A stretch of 64,000 nt of DNA from Thalassobaculum litoreum DSM 18839 (lineage in GTDB: Bacteria > Pseudomonadota > Alphaproteobacteria > Thalassobaculales > Thalassobaculaceae), in NCBI RefSeq assembly GCF_900102465.1, contig NZ_FNBW01000006.1:124001-188000 (forward strand). The letters are read 5' to 3'. The translations under genes were made by a program, and so were the position numbers. Below the pieces are notes generated by a model. It ran no database searches and was not told where the DNA came from. It worked only from the letters and a program-made list of their open reading frames with translations. Below, one piece after another: positions 7,787 through 16,851 of the stretch; within the stretch, counting starts at the first letter, position 1, and every line of letters begins with the position of its first letter.

Positions 7787-9355
7787 ATGACCGAGCCACT
7801 TGTCACAGATCCCGCTCCTTCCGACGCCGCGCCCGTCGCGTTCGGACGCCTGCGCCGCGGGCTGATCCTGGCGACGACGGTGCTCGGCTCCAGCCTCGCC
7901 TTCATCGACGGCTCGGTGGTGAATGTGGCGCTGGCCGACATGCAGCGCGATCTGGGGGCGACGGTCGGCGACCTGCAATGGATCGCCAACAGCTACATGC
8001 TGACCCTGGCCGCCCTGCTGCTGCTCGGCGGCGCCTTCGGCGACCGGATCGGCCGGCGGCGGATCTTCATCCTGGGCCTGGTGATCTTCGCCGCCACCAG
8101 CATCGCCTGCGCGATGGCGGAGAACGCGCCGGTCCTGATCGTCGCCCGGGCGTTCCAGGGGGTGGGGGCGGCCCTGCTGGTGCCCAACAGCCTGGCGATC
8201 CTGTCGGCCTCCTACCCGAGGGACAAGCGCGGTCGGGCGATCGGCGCCTGGTCGGCCTTCGCCGCGGTCACCTCCGCCGGTGGGCCGGTGCTGGGCGGCT
8301 GGCTGGTGGACAGCTTCGGCTGGGCCTCGGTGTTCTGGATCAACCCGCCGATCTGCGCCCTGGCCCTGGTGCTCGCGCTGGTGTCGGTGGAGGAGAACCG
8401 CAATCCGCAGGCCCGCGGCGACCCGGACTGGCTCGGCGGCCTGCTGGTGATGGCCGGACTGGGGCTGGTGTCCTACGCGTTGATCCAGGCGGGGGAGGCG
8501 ACCTTCGACTCCCGGATCGGCACCGCCGCCGGCTTGCTCGGCATCCTGGCCCTGGTCCTGTTCGTGCGGGTCGAGTCGCGCTGCGCAATGCCGCTGATGC
8601 CGCTGCACCTGTTCGCCGACCGGGAGTTCGCCGCCGCCAACGTGCTGACCCTCCTGCTCTACGGCGCGTTGGGTGCGGCGGTGTTCCTGTTCCCCTTCGG
8701 CCTGATCCGGCTCTACGGCTATACCGCGACCCAGTCCGGGGCGGCGTTCCTGCCGTTCGCGCTGGTGCTGTTCCTGCTGGCCCGCTGGGGCGGGACGCTA
8801 ATCGACCGTTACGGCGCGCGGCTGCCGCTGGTCGGCGGCACGCTGATCACGGCGGTCGGCCTCGGCATGCTGGCGATCCCGACCACGGGCACGCCCTACT
8901 GGTCCACCTTCCTGCCGGGGGTGATCGTGCTGGGGATCGGCATGGCGGTGTCGATCCCGCCGCTGACCACCGGCGTGATGAACGCGGTGGACGACCGGCA
9001 TGCAGGCATCGCGTCGGCGGTCAACAACGCCGCCAGCCGGGTCGCCTTTCTCATCGCGGTGGCGGCGATCGGGCCGTTGCTGCTGATCGCCTTCAACTGG
9101 CTGCAGGCGCCGCTGATGGCCGAGATCGAAATGCCGGAGCCGGTGCGCGAGGCGATCCGCCGCGATCCGGGCAGCCTGGCCAGTCTGACCGCGCCGGAGG
9201 GGTCGGGCGCGGCGGGGCCGCTGATCGTCGCCGCCGCCCGCAACGCGCTGATCGACGCCTTCCGCATCGCCATCGTCGGCCTGGCGATCCTGGCGACGGT
9301 GTCGGGGTTGGTGGCGGCGGTGATGTATCCCAAGAGACCCCGTCGCAAGGGGTAA
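7787..9355 (+). CDS. MFS transporter, DHA2 (EmrB/QacA-like) family
   Basis: The 522-residue protein has about 14 membrane segments, the size of the 14-TM drug:H+ antiporters. Motif A-like GDRIGRRRIF follows TM2, LAFIDGSVVNVAL is the D1 motif in TM1, and the TM5 motif C region reads SAGGPVLGGWLVD. It probably exports hydrophobic compounds. There is no adjacent membrane-fusion partner or TetR regulator, so it probably works alone. Confidence 0.92.
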   Translation: MTEPLVTDPAPSDAAPVAFGRLRRGLILATTVLGSSLAFIDGSVVNVALADMQRDLGATVGDLQWIANSYMLTLAALLLLGGAFGDRIGRRRIFILGLVIFAATSIACAMAENAPVLIVARAFQGVGAALLVPNSLAILSASYPRDKRGRAIGAWSAFAAVTSAGGPVLGGWLVDSFGWASVFWINPPICALALVLALVSVEENRNPQARGDPDWLGGLLVMAGLGLVSYALIQAGEATFDSRIGTAAGLLGILALVLFVRVESRCAMPLMPLHLFADREFAAANVLTLLLYGALGAAVFLFPFGLIRLYGYTATQSGAAFLPFALVLFLLARWGGTLIDRYGARLPLVGGTLITAVGLGMLAIPTTGTPYWSTFLPGVIVLGIGMAVSIPPLTTGVMNAVDDRHAGIASAVNNAASRVAFLIAVAAIGPLLLIAFNWLQAPLMAEIEMPEPVREAIRRDPGSLASLTAPEGSGAAGPLIVAAARNALIDAFRIAIVGLAILATVSGLVAAVMYPKRPRRKG

Positions 9356-9374
9356 GCGACCCTCGCGCTTCCTG

Positions 9375-9415
9375 CCTCTCGTCCTTCCCGGCCTCGTGCC
9401 GGGGGGTGGGAGAGG
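9375..9415. repeat. GC-rich palindrome between convergent genes
   Basis: CCCGGC (9387-9392) and GCCGGG (9398-9403) enclose a 5-base loop. An outer pair CCTCTC (9375-9380)/GAGAGG (9410-9415) extends the hairpin. It sits between the convergent MFS and creatinase genes and may act as a bidirectional terminator. Confidence 0.55.
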
Positions 9416-9434
9416 CGTCAGCGGAGCGGCGCCG

Positions 9435-10646
9435 TCACCCCACCACGTTGTTCTCCGGCCCCACCGGGAAGCCGGTGATGTTCTCCGCCCCGTCCTCGGT
9501 GATGATCAGGATGTCGTGCTCGCGGTAGCCGCCGGCCCCGGGCTGGCCCTCGGGGATGGTGATCATCGGCTCCATCGACACCACCATGCCCGGCTCCAGC
9601 ACCGTCTCCACGTCCTCGCGCAGCTCCAGCCCGGCCTCGCGACCGTAATAGTGCGACAGCACGCCGAAGGAATGGCCGTAGCCGAAGGTCCGGTTCTTCA
9701 GCACCCCGTGGCGGCTGTAGATCCCGTTCAGCGCCTCGGCGATTTCGCAGCAGCGGTTGCCCGGACGCATCAGGTCCAGCCCGGCGTGATAGACCTCCAG
9801 ATTGATGTCCCAGTAGCGCCGGTGGGCGTCGGACACGCTCTTGCAGAACAGCGTGCGCTCCAGCGCGGTGTAGTAGCCGGCGATCATCGGGAAGCAGTTC
9901 AGCGACAGGATGTCCCCGGCCTCGATCCGCCGGGAGGTGACCGGGTTGTGGGCGCCGTCGGTGTTGATGCCGGACTGGAACCAGGTCCAGGTGTCCATCA
10001 GCTCCGCGTGGGGCATGGACCGGGCGATCTCGCGCACCATCGCCTGGGTGGAATGCAGGGCGACCTCGTGCTCCGGCACGCCGATGCCGACGGCCTCCGC
10101 GCAGGCGGCGCCGCCGATATCGGCGATCCGAGCCCCCTCGCGGATCAGGGCGATCTCCTCGGCCGACTTGGTCATGCGCTGGCGCATCGAGGCGGCGGCG
10201 ATATCGGCGAACTCGGCCTGCGGAAACGCCTCCCCCAGCAGGCGACGGGTGTCGAGATCGACATGGTCGTACTCGATGCCGATGCGCTTGGCGCCCGGCA
10301 GCAGGGTCTGCAGCGCGTGGAACCAGTTGTCCCGGCGCCAGTCGGTATAGACCAGGTTCTGCCCCGCCGTGCGCCGCCAGGGCTGGCCGGCGTCGATATT
10401 GGCGCTGACCGTGGTCACCGCGTCCGGCGTGACGACGCAGGCGTAGCGCCGCCCGAACCGGGTGTAGAGGAAGTCGGTGTAGTAGTTGATCCCGTGATAG
10501 GAGGTCAGGATCGCTGCATCGAGCCCCAGCGCGTCCAGGATGGCCCGCAGACCGGCCTGCCGGCGCTCCATTTCCGCCGGTGAGAAGGTGCCCTGAACCT
10601 GTCGCCCATTCTCAATCCGCTTCAGGCGCTCCATATCCAAGCCCAT
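9435..10646 (-). CDS. Creatinase (creatine amidinohydrolase)
   Basis: This 403-residue M24-fold enzyme should hydrolyse creatine to sarcosine and urea. It matches my memory of Pseudomonas creatinase nearly end to end: TFSPAE, TSYHGINYYTDFLY, DAGQPWRRT, ELMDTWTWFQSGINTDGAHN, GDILSLNCFPMIAGYYTALE and FGYGHSFGVLSHYYGREAG. His233 in GAHNPVT corresponds to the catalytic His232. Length is identical to the Pseudomonas enzyme. GAGGAGG lies just upstream of the ATG at 10646. No creatininase, sarcosine oxidase or urease is in the window, so the rest of the pathway is not shown. Confidence 0.92.
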   Translation of the reverse strand: MGLDMERLKRIENGRQVQGTFSPAEMERRQAGLRAILDALGLDAAILTSYHGINYYTDFLYTRFGRRYACVVTPDAVTTVSANIDAGQPWRRTAGQNLVYTDWRRDNWFHALQTLLPGAKRIGIEYDHVDLDTRRLLGEAFPQAEFADIAAASMRQRMTKSAEEIALIREGARIADIGGAACAEAVGIGVPEHEVALHSTQAMVREIARSMPHAELMDTWTWFQSGINTDGAHNPVTSRRIEAGDILSLNCFPMIAGYYTALERTLFCKSVSDAHRRYWDINLEVYHAGLDLMRPGNRCCEIAEALNGIYSRHGVLKNRTFGYGHSFGVLSHYYGREAGLELREDVETVLEPGMVVSMEPMITIPEGQPGAGGYREHDILIITEDGAENITGFPVGPENNVVG

Positions 10647-10745
10647 CGACCCCTCCTCGGGTAAAAGCCGTCGGATGGTTGCGCCATCCCTCTCAGCCCT
10701 CTAATTGGTCGGACGACAAGACGCCAGTCCGAATAGGAAGCCTCC

Positions 10746-12089
10746 ATGACCGATCTTTCGCCGCATGATCTGCTCGCCGATCTCCTGGCCCGGGCGAAGC
10801 GGGCCGGCGCGGACGCCGCCGACGCCATCCTGGCCCAGGGCGTGTCGCAGTCGGTGTCCCAGCGCCTCGGCAAGCCGGAGGCGGTGGAGCGTTCGGAGGG
10901 CAAGGATCTCGGCCTTCGGGTCTTCGTCGGTCGGCGTCAGGCGGTGGTCTCCACCACCGACTTCAAGGGCGACGCCCTGGACGACATGATCGAGCGTGCC
11001 ATCGCCATGGCCAAGGTGGCGCCGGAGGATCCCTATGCCGGGCTCGCCGAGCCGTCCCAGATCGCCCGGGACTGGCCGCGGATCGAGATGTTCGACCCGA
11101 CCGAGCCGAGTGCCGAGACCCTGGTGGAGCGCGCCCGGGCGGCCGAGGACGCCGCCCGTGCCGTCGCCGGCGTCACCAATTCCGAAGGGGCCGAGGCCGG
11201 CTACGGGATGACCGACGTCACCTTGGCCGCCACGAACGGCTTCACCGGCGCCTACAAGCGCTCCAGCTATTCTCTGGGGGTCTCGGTGATCGCCGGCACC
11301 GGCCAGAAGATGGAGCGCGACCACGACTACAGCGCCAAGGTCTTCGATGCCGATCTGGAGGATCCGGCGGAGGTCGGCCGCCGGGCCGGCGAGCGCGCCG
11401 TGCGCCGGCTGAACCCGCGCCGGCCGAAGACCTGCCGCGTGCCGGTGGTGATGGAGCCGCGGGCGGCCCGCTCGATGCTGGGCTACCTCGCCTCGGCGAT
11501 CAGCGGGTCGGCGATCGCCCGGGGCACCAGCTTCCTGAAGGACTCCATGGACGCCCAGCTGTTCCGCCCGGAGATCCAGATCCATGACGATCCGCACCGG
11601 CCGCGCGGCTTCCGGTCCAAGCCGTTCGACGCCGAGGGACTGGCCACCCGGCCGCGCGCGGTGATCGACGGCGGCCGCCTGACGAGTTGGACGCTCGATC
11701 TCGCCACCGCCCGTCAGCTCGGCCTGGAGAGCACGGCCAGCGCGGCGCGCGGCACCGGCGGCACGCCCGGGCCGAGCGTCAGCAACTTCTACATGGCCGC
11801 CGGCTCGGTCTCGCCCCAGGAGCTGATCAAGGACATCGAGAGCGGGTTCTTCGTAACCGAGATGATGGGCACCAGCGTCAACCTGGTCACCGGCGACTAC
11901 AGCCGGGGGGCCGCCGGCTACTGGATCGAGAACGGCGAGATCACCTTCCCGGTCTCCGAGATGACCATCGGCGGGCATCTTAAGGAGATGTTCGCCTCCC
12001 TCGTGGCCGCCGACGACCTGGAGCTCAAATACGGCATGGATAGCCCGACCCTGCGGATCGAGGGCCTGCTGGTAGGCGGCGAGGGCTGA
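10746..12089 (+). CDS. pmbA: PmbA/TldE metalloprotease subunit
   Basis: The 447-residue protein is the PmbA (TldE) partner of the TldD/TldE protease, which degrades unfolded peptides and matures some modified peptides. Family markers include the N-terminal helix with ADAADAILAQG, GKDLGLRVFVGRRQA, the ARGTSFL region, and the C-terminal GTGGTPGPSVSNFYMA, TEMMGTSVNLVTGDYSRGAAGYW and EMTIGGHL. TldE normally lacks the zinc site, which is on TldD; no tldD gene is in the window. It is divergent from creatinase with a 99-base spacer. Confidence 0.93.
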   Translation: MTDLSPHDLLADLLARAKRAGADAADAILAQGVSQSVSQRLGKPEAVERSEGKDLGLRVFVGRRQAVVSTTDFKGDALDDMIERAIAMAKVAPEDPYAGLAEPSQIARDWPRIEMFDPTEPSAETLVERARAAEDAARAVAGVTNSEGAEAGYGMTDVTLAATNGFTGAYKRSSYSLGVSVIAGTGQKMERDHDYSAKVFDADLEDPAEVGRRAGERAVRRLNPRRPKTCRVPVVMEPRAARSMLGYLASAISGSAIARGTSFLKDSMDAQLFRPEIQIHDDPHRPRGFRSKPFDAEGLATRPRAVIDGGRLTSWTLDLATARQLGLESTASAARGTGGTPGPSVSNFYMAAGSVSPQELIKDIESGFFVTEMMGTSVNLVTGDYSRGAAGYWIENGEITFPVSEMTIGGHLKEMFASLVAADDLELKYGMDSPTLRIEGLLVGGEG

Positions 12090-12225
12090 TCGGCCGCTCT
12101 CAATGCGGCTCTCATCGGCGCTCTCGTTAATGTGACACTTTATCTCTGGCAACCGCCCGACCCGCTTCCCATATGCGGCTTCGGGCGGAGGGACCGGCCG
12201 AGTGCCGGAGCCTAGAGGAAGTCAC

Positions 12226-12744
12226 ATGAGCTATCTGCCCGCCTTTCTGCGTGTTTCCGTCATCACCGGCGTTGCCGCCATCGGCGCGGTCGTCGTCGCC
12301 TGCGGCGCGGGCGTGCCCGCCAGCGGCGCCGCCTCCCACGGACCGGCACCGGTGTTCGAGCGCGACGGCATCGCCCTCGGCGGCTACGATCCCGTGTCCT
12401 ATTTCTTCGAGCCCGAGCCCGTACCGGGATCCGCCGCCCATCAGGTGACCTGGCGCGGCACGGTCTGGCACTTCACCTCGGCGGAGAACGCCCAGCGCTT
12501 CCGCGTCGACCCGGAGCAGTTCGCACCGCAATACGGGGGCTACAGCCTCTACGGCATGTCCCGGGGCAAGGCCTATTCCGCCGACCCGACGGTCTTCGAC
12601 ATCATCGACGGCAAGCTCTACCTGTCGCGCAACGACGCGGTGCGCGAGATCTGGCAGCGCAACCCGTCGGGCTATATCGCGACCGCCGACCGGAAGTGGC
12701 GGCAGGCCGACTGGTCGGAGGCCCCAAACCGGCTTACCCACTGA
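12226..12744 (+). CDS. YHS-domain lipoprotein
   Basis: A 172-residue exported protein. The N-terminus is hydrophobic and ends VVACGAG, which fits a lipobox with Cys26. Residues about 47-120 form a YHS domain (DGIALGGYDPVSYF, VTWRGTVWHFTSAENAQRF, PQYGGYSLYGMSRGKAY), a small fold linked to metal or redox proteins. AGAGGA at 12214-12219 decides the ATG at 12226 over the GTG at 12202. It is convergent with the lipid kinase gene. Function is not established. Confidence 0.85.
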   Translation: MSYLPAFLRVSVITGVAAIGAVVVACGAGVPASGAASHGPAPVFERDGIALGGYDPVSYFFEPEPVPGSAAHQVTWRGTVWHFTSAENAQRFRVDPEQFAPQYGGYSLYGMSRGKAYSADPTVFDIIDGKLYLSRNDAVREIWQRNPSGYIATADRKWRQADWSEAPNRLTH

Positions 12745-12757
12745 CCGGCGGGATCGG

Positions 12758-13744
12758 TCAGACGGGCGTGCGCGGCATCAGGATCCGCACCGTTTCGTCG
12801 GCGACGCCGATGGTGAGCGGGAGCTGGGTGATGATGTCGCCGTCGCCCTGAACCGGACCGTCCCGGTCGTCGGCGATGTGGATCTCGCGCCCCGGGATCA
12901 CCCGATAGGTGTTCAGCCGGTCCAGGAACCCGCCGAACAGCGCCAGCATGTAGTAGACCGCCTGCCACCGGCCCGGCTTCTGGAACAGGCAGACATGCAG
13001 TCCGGGCTCGGTGATGCGGGCGTTCTCGGCGCAGACGAAGCGGCCACCGTAATAATGCCCGTTGGCGACGACCACGCCGGCCGCGCGATGCTCGACGCCG
13101 TCGACCGTGACCCGAAAATGGTGATCCCGGTAAGCGGTCCAGCGCTTCAGGGTGGCGAGCGCATAGGCCAGCTTGCCGGTTCGGCGTTTGAGCTTCCTGT
13201 CGACGCTGGCCACCACCTCCGCGTCCAGCCCGACGCCGGTCATCAGGGTGAAGTAGCGTCCGTTCGCCGTGCCCAGGTGGATCGGCGTCGGCACGCCGGT
13301 GAAGATGGTGTCGACGACCGTCGCCGTATCGGTCGCCAGGCCGATCTCCGCCGCGAGCACGTTGGCGGTGCCGATCGGCAGCAGCGCCAGGGGCGTGTCG
13401 CCGCCGGCCAGGCCGTTCACCACCTCGTTGATGGTGCCGTCACCGCCGGCGCAGATGATCACGTCGGGCCCGCTGCCCAGGAACCGGGCGGCGTGCGCGG
13501 TCTGCTCGGCGTCGCCGGCGAAGGAGGTGCGGTGGATCTCCACCTCGACCCCGGCGCCGGTCAGCTGCGCCACCGTCTCCTCCAGCCGCGCCACCTTGCG
13601 GCCGCCGCCGGCATTCCGGTTGAAGATGATCAGCGCCCGCCGCACCTGCCGCACCGCGGGATCGCCCGACGGCCCGGGCTCGGCCGTCGCCGTGGTGACC
13701 GCCGTGGCTGCCGGAGCGGTCGCGGAATCGGTGCGCTTGTCCAT
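12758..13744 (-). CDS. Diacylglycerol kinase-like lipid kinase (DagK/YegS family)
   Basis: The 328-residue protein is predicted to phosphorylate diacylglycerol or a related lipid at the inner face of the membrane. After a disordered Ala/Thr-rich leader it shows ALIIFNRNAGGGRK, the nucleotide-binding ICAGGDGTINEVVNGL, and PIGTANVLAAE, all typical of the DAGK catalytic domain. The C-terminal beta domain ends in GDGDIITQLPLTI. GAGAGG six bases before 13744 supports that start rather than 13786. It is divergent from a PlcP-like gene, which could supply its diacylglycerol substrate. Confidence 0.88.
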   Translation of the reverse strand: MDKRTDSATAPAATAVTTATAEPGPSGDPAVRQVRRALIIFNRNAGGGRKVARLEETVAQLTGAGVEVEIHRTSFAGDAEQTAHAARFLGSGPDVIICAGGDGTINEVVNGLAGGDTPLALLPIGTANVLAAEIGLATDTATVVDTIFTGVPTPIHLGTANGRYFTLMTGVGLDAEVVASVDRKLKRRTGKLAYALATLKRWTAYRDHHFRVTVDGVEHRAAGVVVANGHYYGGRFVCAENARITEPGLHVCLFQKPGRWQAVYYMLALFGGFLDRLNTYRVIPGREIHIADDRDGPVQGDGDIITQLPLTIGVADETVRILMPRTPV

Positions 13745-13878
13745 GTATCCTCTCGACCGGGTCCGGTCAGGCGAATGAAAACTCAACGGAACTTGGTGTT
13801 GTTAAGGTTTTGTGACGAACGAACGCAAGCGTTGATCTGCAACGGCGAAGAAGAAACGGTGGGAAAATTGTAATCGAT

Positions 13879-13907
13879 ATTTCACTTTACTACATATTGA
13901 GTGTCAC
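13879..13907 (+). promoter_or_regulatory. Possible Pho-box-like direct repeats
   Basis: ATTTCAC (13879-13885) and GTGTCAC (13901-13907) are 22 bases apart, that is two 11-base steps, as in tandem PhoB half-sites (consensus CTGTCAT). The middle half-site at 13890-13896 is poor. They lie in the AT-rich 225-base spacer between the divergent lipid kinase and phosphoesterase genes. Confidence 0.2.
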
Positions 13908-13969
13908 TTAACCGCGTTATCAACTTGTAGGAATTTAGGTCTTCGGCGTGGCAGTGGCGGGGGTACGGT

Positions 13970-14743
13970 ATGAACGCGGAACGGGGCGTCACCCGATACC
14001 GGGCGATCTGGATCTCCGATATCCACCTGGGCACGCGAGGCTGTCAGGCAGAATACCTGCTCGACTTCCTGAAGCATACCGATTCCGAGTACCTGTACCT
14101 GGTCGGCGACATCCTCGACATCTGGCGGATGAAGCGGAGCTGGGGCTGGCGGCAGGCCCATAACGACGTGGTGCAGAAGCTGCTGCGCAAGGCGCGCAAG
14201 GGCACCAAAGTGATCTTCATTCCCGGCAACCACGACGACCTGTTCCGGGAATACCTGAACGCCGATTTCGGCCAGATCGAGATCCGGCCCGAGCACATCC
14301 ACGTCACCAAGACCGGCAAGCGTTTCCTGGTGATCCACGGCGACGAGTTCGACGTGGTGGTGACCTATGCGAAGTGGTTGGCGGTGCTGGGGGACTGGTC
14401 CTACGCCACCCTGCTGTCGCTCAACGTCGCCTTCAACGAGATCCGCCGGCGCTTCGGCTATCCCTACTGGTCGCTCTCCGCCTATCTGAAGCAGAAGGCC
14501 AAGCGGGCGGTGGAGTTCATCGGGGCGTTCGAGGACGCCCTGGCCGACGAGGCCCGCAAGCGCGGCGTCGACGGCGTGGTCTGCGGCCACATCCACAAGG
14601 CCGAGATGCGGATGATCGGCGACATCCTGTACTGCAACGACGGGGATTGGGTGGAGAGCTGCACCGCCCTGGTCGAGCATATGGACGGCCAGATGGAGAT
14701 CCTGCACTGGGCGGAGATCCGCCAGCTCTCCATGGCGGCCTGA
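13970..14743 (+). CDS. LpxH-like metallophosphoesterase, PlcP-type
   Basis: The 257-residue protein has all calcineurin-type motifs: ISDIHLG, LVGDILDIW, PGNHDDL, VIHGDEFD and GHIHKAE. It resembles UDP-2,3-diacylglucosamine diphosphatase (LpxH), and more closely the rhizobial PlcP subgroup, which shares HLGTRGCQAE, LRKARKG and NDGDWVESCTALVEH as I recall them. PlcP releases diacylglycerol from phospholipids in phosphate starvation. The glycosyltransferase 10 bases downstream and the divergent DAG kinase favour this lipid role over lipid A synthesis. LpxH cannot be excluded without phylogeny. Confidence 0.85.
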   Translation: MNAERGVTRYRAIWISDIHLGTRGCQAEYLLDFLKHTDSEYLYLVGDILDIWRMKRSWGWRQAHNDVVQKLLRKARKGTKVIFIPGNHDDLFREYLNADFGQIEIRPEHIHVTKTGKRFLVIHGDEFDVVVTYAKWLAVLGDWSYATLLSLNVAFNEIRRRFGYPYWSLSAYLKQKAKRAVEFIGAFEDALADEARKRGVDGVVCGHIHKAEMRMIGDILYCNDGDWVESCTALVEHMDGQMEILHWAEIRQLSMAA

Positions 14744-14753
14744 GGCGCCCGGC

Positions 14754-15884
14754 ATGAGCCCGGCCCGCGCGCTCACGGCGTCCCTGCCCGCGGGGTCCCT
14801 GCCTGCAGCGTCCCTGCCGGCAGCCTCCCTATCCACGGCCTCCCCCGGGTCCGGCGAGGCGCTGCATGTGGCGGTGGTGTCGGACGCCTGGTATCCGCAG
14901 GTCAACGGCGTGGTCCGCACCCTGGCGACCACGGCCGAGCAGCTCAACCGCATGGGCCACCGGGTGACCTTCGTGACCCCGGACCGGTTCCGCACCGTGC
15001 CCTGTCCCACCTATCCGGAGATCCGGCTGGCGCTGTTCCCCGACCGCCGGGTCACCGAACTGCTGGACGCGGCCCATCCCTGCGCCATCCACATCGCCAC
15101 CGAAGGGCCGCTCGGCTATGCCGCCCGGCGTTACTGCCTGGCGCGCGGCCTGCCCTTCACCACGGCCTATCACACCAAGTTCCCGGAATACCTGCAGGCC
15201 CGGGCGGGCATCCCGCTGTCCTGGACCTACCGGATGATGCGCCGCTTCCACGCGCCGTCCAGCGGCGTGATGGTGGCGACCGCGTCGCTGCGCCGGGAGC
15301 TGGAGGCCCAGGGCTTTCCCAACCTGCGCGACTGGACGCGGGGGGTGGATGTTGGCCTGTTCCATCCCCGCCCGTCGATCCTCGACCTACCGCGGCCGAT
15401 CCTGATGTATGTGGGCCGGGTGGCGGTGGAGAAGAATATCGGCGCCTTCCTGGCACTCGACCATCCCGGGACCAAGGTCGTCGTCGGCGACGGCCCGCAG
15501 CGCACGGAGCTCATGCGCCAGCACGGCGACGTGGTCTTCGTCGGCGCGAAATCCGGTGAGGAGCTGGCCGCCCATTATGCCTCGGCCGACGTCTTCGTCT
15601 TCCCGAGCCGCACCGACACCTTCGGCCTGGTGCTGATCGAGGCGCTGGCGAGCGGCGTACCGGTGGCGGCCTATCCGGTGCCGGGCCCGCTCGACGTGAT
15701 CGCCGACAGCGGCGCGGGCGTGCTGGACGAGGATCTGGGTCGTGCCGTGGCCGGCGCGCTGAGGATCGACCGGGAGGTGGCGCGGGCGCGGGGTCTGCAC
15801 TTCACCTGGGCGCGCTGTGCCGAGATGTTCGTCGACAACCTGCAGCCGTTCGACGGGGCAGTCGGGCAGCGTCAGGCGGCGTAA
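14754..15884 (+). CDS. Glycosyltransferase family 4, Agt/MgtA-like
   Basis: A 376-residue GT-B retaining glycosyltransferase. The N-domain begins VAVVSDAWYPQVNGVVRTL and the C-domain has YVGRVAVEKN and the E-x7-E signature near PSRTDTFGLVLIEALASGVPVAAYP. These are features of the GT4 group that includes mannosyl- and lipid glycosyltransferases. It is cotranscribed with the PlcP-like gene (10-base gap), as agt is with plcP in several alphaproteobacteria, so diacylglycerol glycosylation is a reasonable inference. The first 30 residues are an imperfect pentapeptide repeat that is not part of the fold; a later start is possible. Confidence 0.85.
   Translation: MSPARALTASLPAGSLPAASLPAASLSTASPGSGEALHVAVVSDAWYPQVNGVVRTLATTAEQLNRMGHRVTFVTPDRFRTVPCPTYPEIRLALFPDRRVTELLDAAHPCAIHIATEGPLGYAARRYCLARGLPFTTAYHTKFPEYLQARAGIPLSWTYRMMRRFHAPSSGVMVATASLRRELEAQGFPNLRDWTRGVDVGLFHPRPSILDLPRPILMYVGRVAVEKNIGAFLALDHPGTKVVVGDGPQRTELMRQHGDVVFVGAKSGEELAAHYASADVFVFPSRTDTFGLVLIEALASGVPVAAYPVPGPLDVIADSGAGVLDEDLGRAVAGALRIDREVARARGLHFTWARCAEMFVDNLQPFDGAVGQRQAA
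14778..14837 (+). repeat. Four 15-base tandem repeats in the GT4 gene
   Basis: Four in-frame 15-base units encode ASLPA, GSLPA, ASLPA and ASLST. They add a flexible N-terminal leader and could change in copy number without breaking the frame. Confidence 0.75.
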
Positions 15885-15898
15885 CTCTCAGGCGGCGC

Positions 15899-16630
15899 TC
15901 AATCCCGCAGGAAGAAGTCGATCGTCGAGACCACGCGCACCCGCTTCTCGATGGCGCCGTCGGCGTTGTAGTCGCTCCAGCCTTCCAGCGGACCGATGGT
16001 GAAGACGCCCTGATTCGCCTGGCGGATGACGCCGACGGTGCTGCCGCTGTCCTCGGCGAAGCGCTGGGCGCCCTCGCGGGCCGCCCTGGTGGCCTCGGCG
16101 ATCATGTCCGGCTTGATCTCGTTCAGGCCGGTGAAGACGTAGCTCGGACCGCCGGTCTCGGCGAAGACCACGCCCATCTTGACCAGCTCGCCGATCCGCG
16201 AGGAGGCGGTGTCGACCAGCGCCACGTTGCCGGTTCGCACGGTGACGGTCTGGGCGAGGATGTAGCGGCCCTTCTCGATGCCCTCGGGCCGGTAGGCCTG
16301 GGCCAGCAGGTCCTGCACCTCCACCCGGCCGCGCAGGATGCTCTCCTGCGGCACGCCCTCGCCCACCAGGAAGACCACCAGGGCGTCGACATCCTGCTCC
16401 AGCCGCGACTGGGTGGCGCCCAGGTCGTCGCCGGTCTCGGTGATGCGCACGGGCCAGACCGCGAGGTCCGCGACGACCTCGCGCTCGGCCACGCCCTTGA
16501 CCGTCACGTAGCGGTCGGTGGCGCGGCCGTCGCGGAACCCGTCGCCGACGAACTTGCCGGCCACGGCGACGCCCACGGCGACGACGACGGAGCACAGGAG
16601 AAGGGCGGCGATACGCAACTGATCCGGCAT
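15899..16630 (-). CDS. SIMPL-domain (DUF541) periplasmic protein
   Basis: The 243-residue protein starts with a hydrophobic anchor (about 8-25) and then a SIMPL domain: VTVKGVAEREVVADLAVWPV, RGRVEVQDLLAQ, QTVTVRTGNV, and EATRAAREGAQRFAEDSG near the end of the domain. The family is envelope-located and poorly characterised; some members affect oxidative stress responses. It is last in a same-strand group with the DUF1244, amidohydrolase and DUF1028 genes, although the 221-base gap upstream suggests its own promoter. Confidence 0.85.
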   Translation of the reverse strand: MPDQLRIAALLLCSVVVAVGVAVAGKFVGDGFRDGRATDRYVTVKGVAEREVVADLAVWPVRITETGDDLGATQSRLEQDVDALVVFLVGEGVPQESILRGRVEVQDLLAQAYRPEGIEKGRYILAQTVTVRTGNVALVDTASSRIGELVKMGVVFAETGGPSYVFTGLNEIKPDMIAEATRAAREGAQRFAEDSGSTVGVIRQANQGVFTIGPLEGWSDYNADGAIEKRVRVVSTIDFFLRD

Positions 16631-16851
16631 GGTCTCACTTCCTCGCAGGCTGCCGTTTGGTCCGTGCCGATATCATGGGCCCGCAATCGTGACAGGTGTT
16701 GGACGTGACTGCGGCAGAACCGGACGGCGCCCGGCATGGTGCCCGATTCCGGTTCGTCCTGTCCCGCTCTACATTGTCTCGAAGTGTGTCACCGGCGACC
16801 CTCGCCGTCTCAGATCGCTGCCCGGCGGCCGCGTCGCCGGTGCGACGGGGC

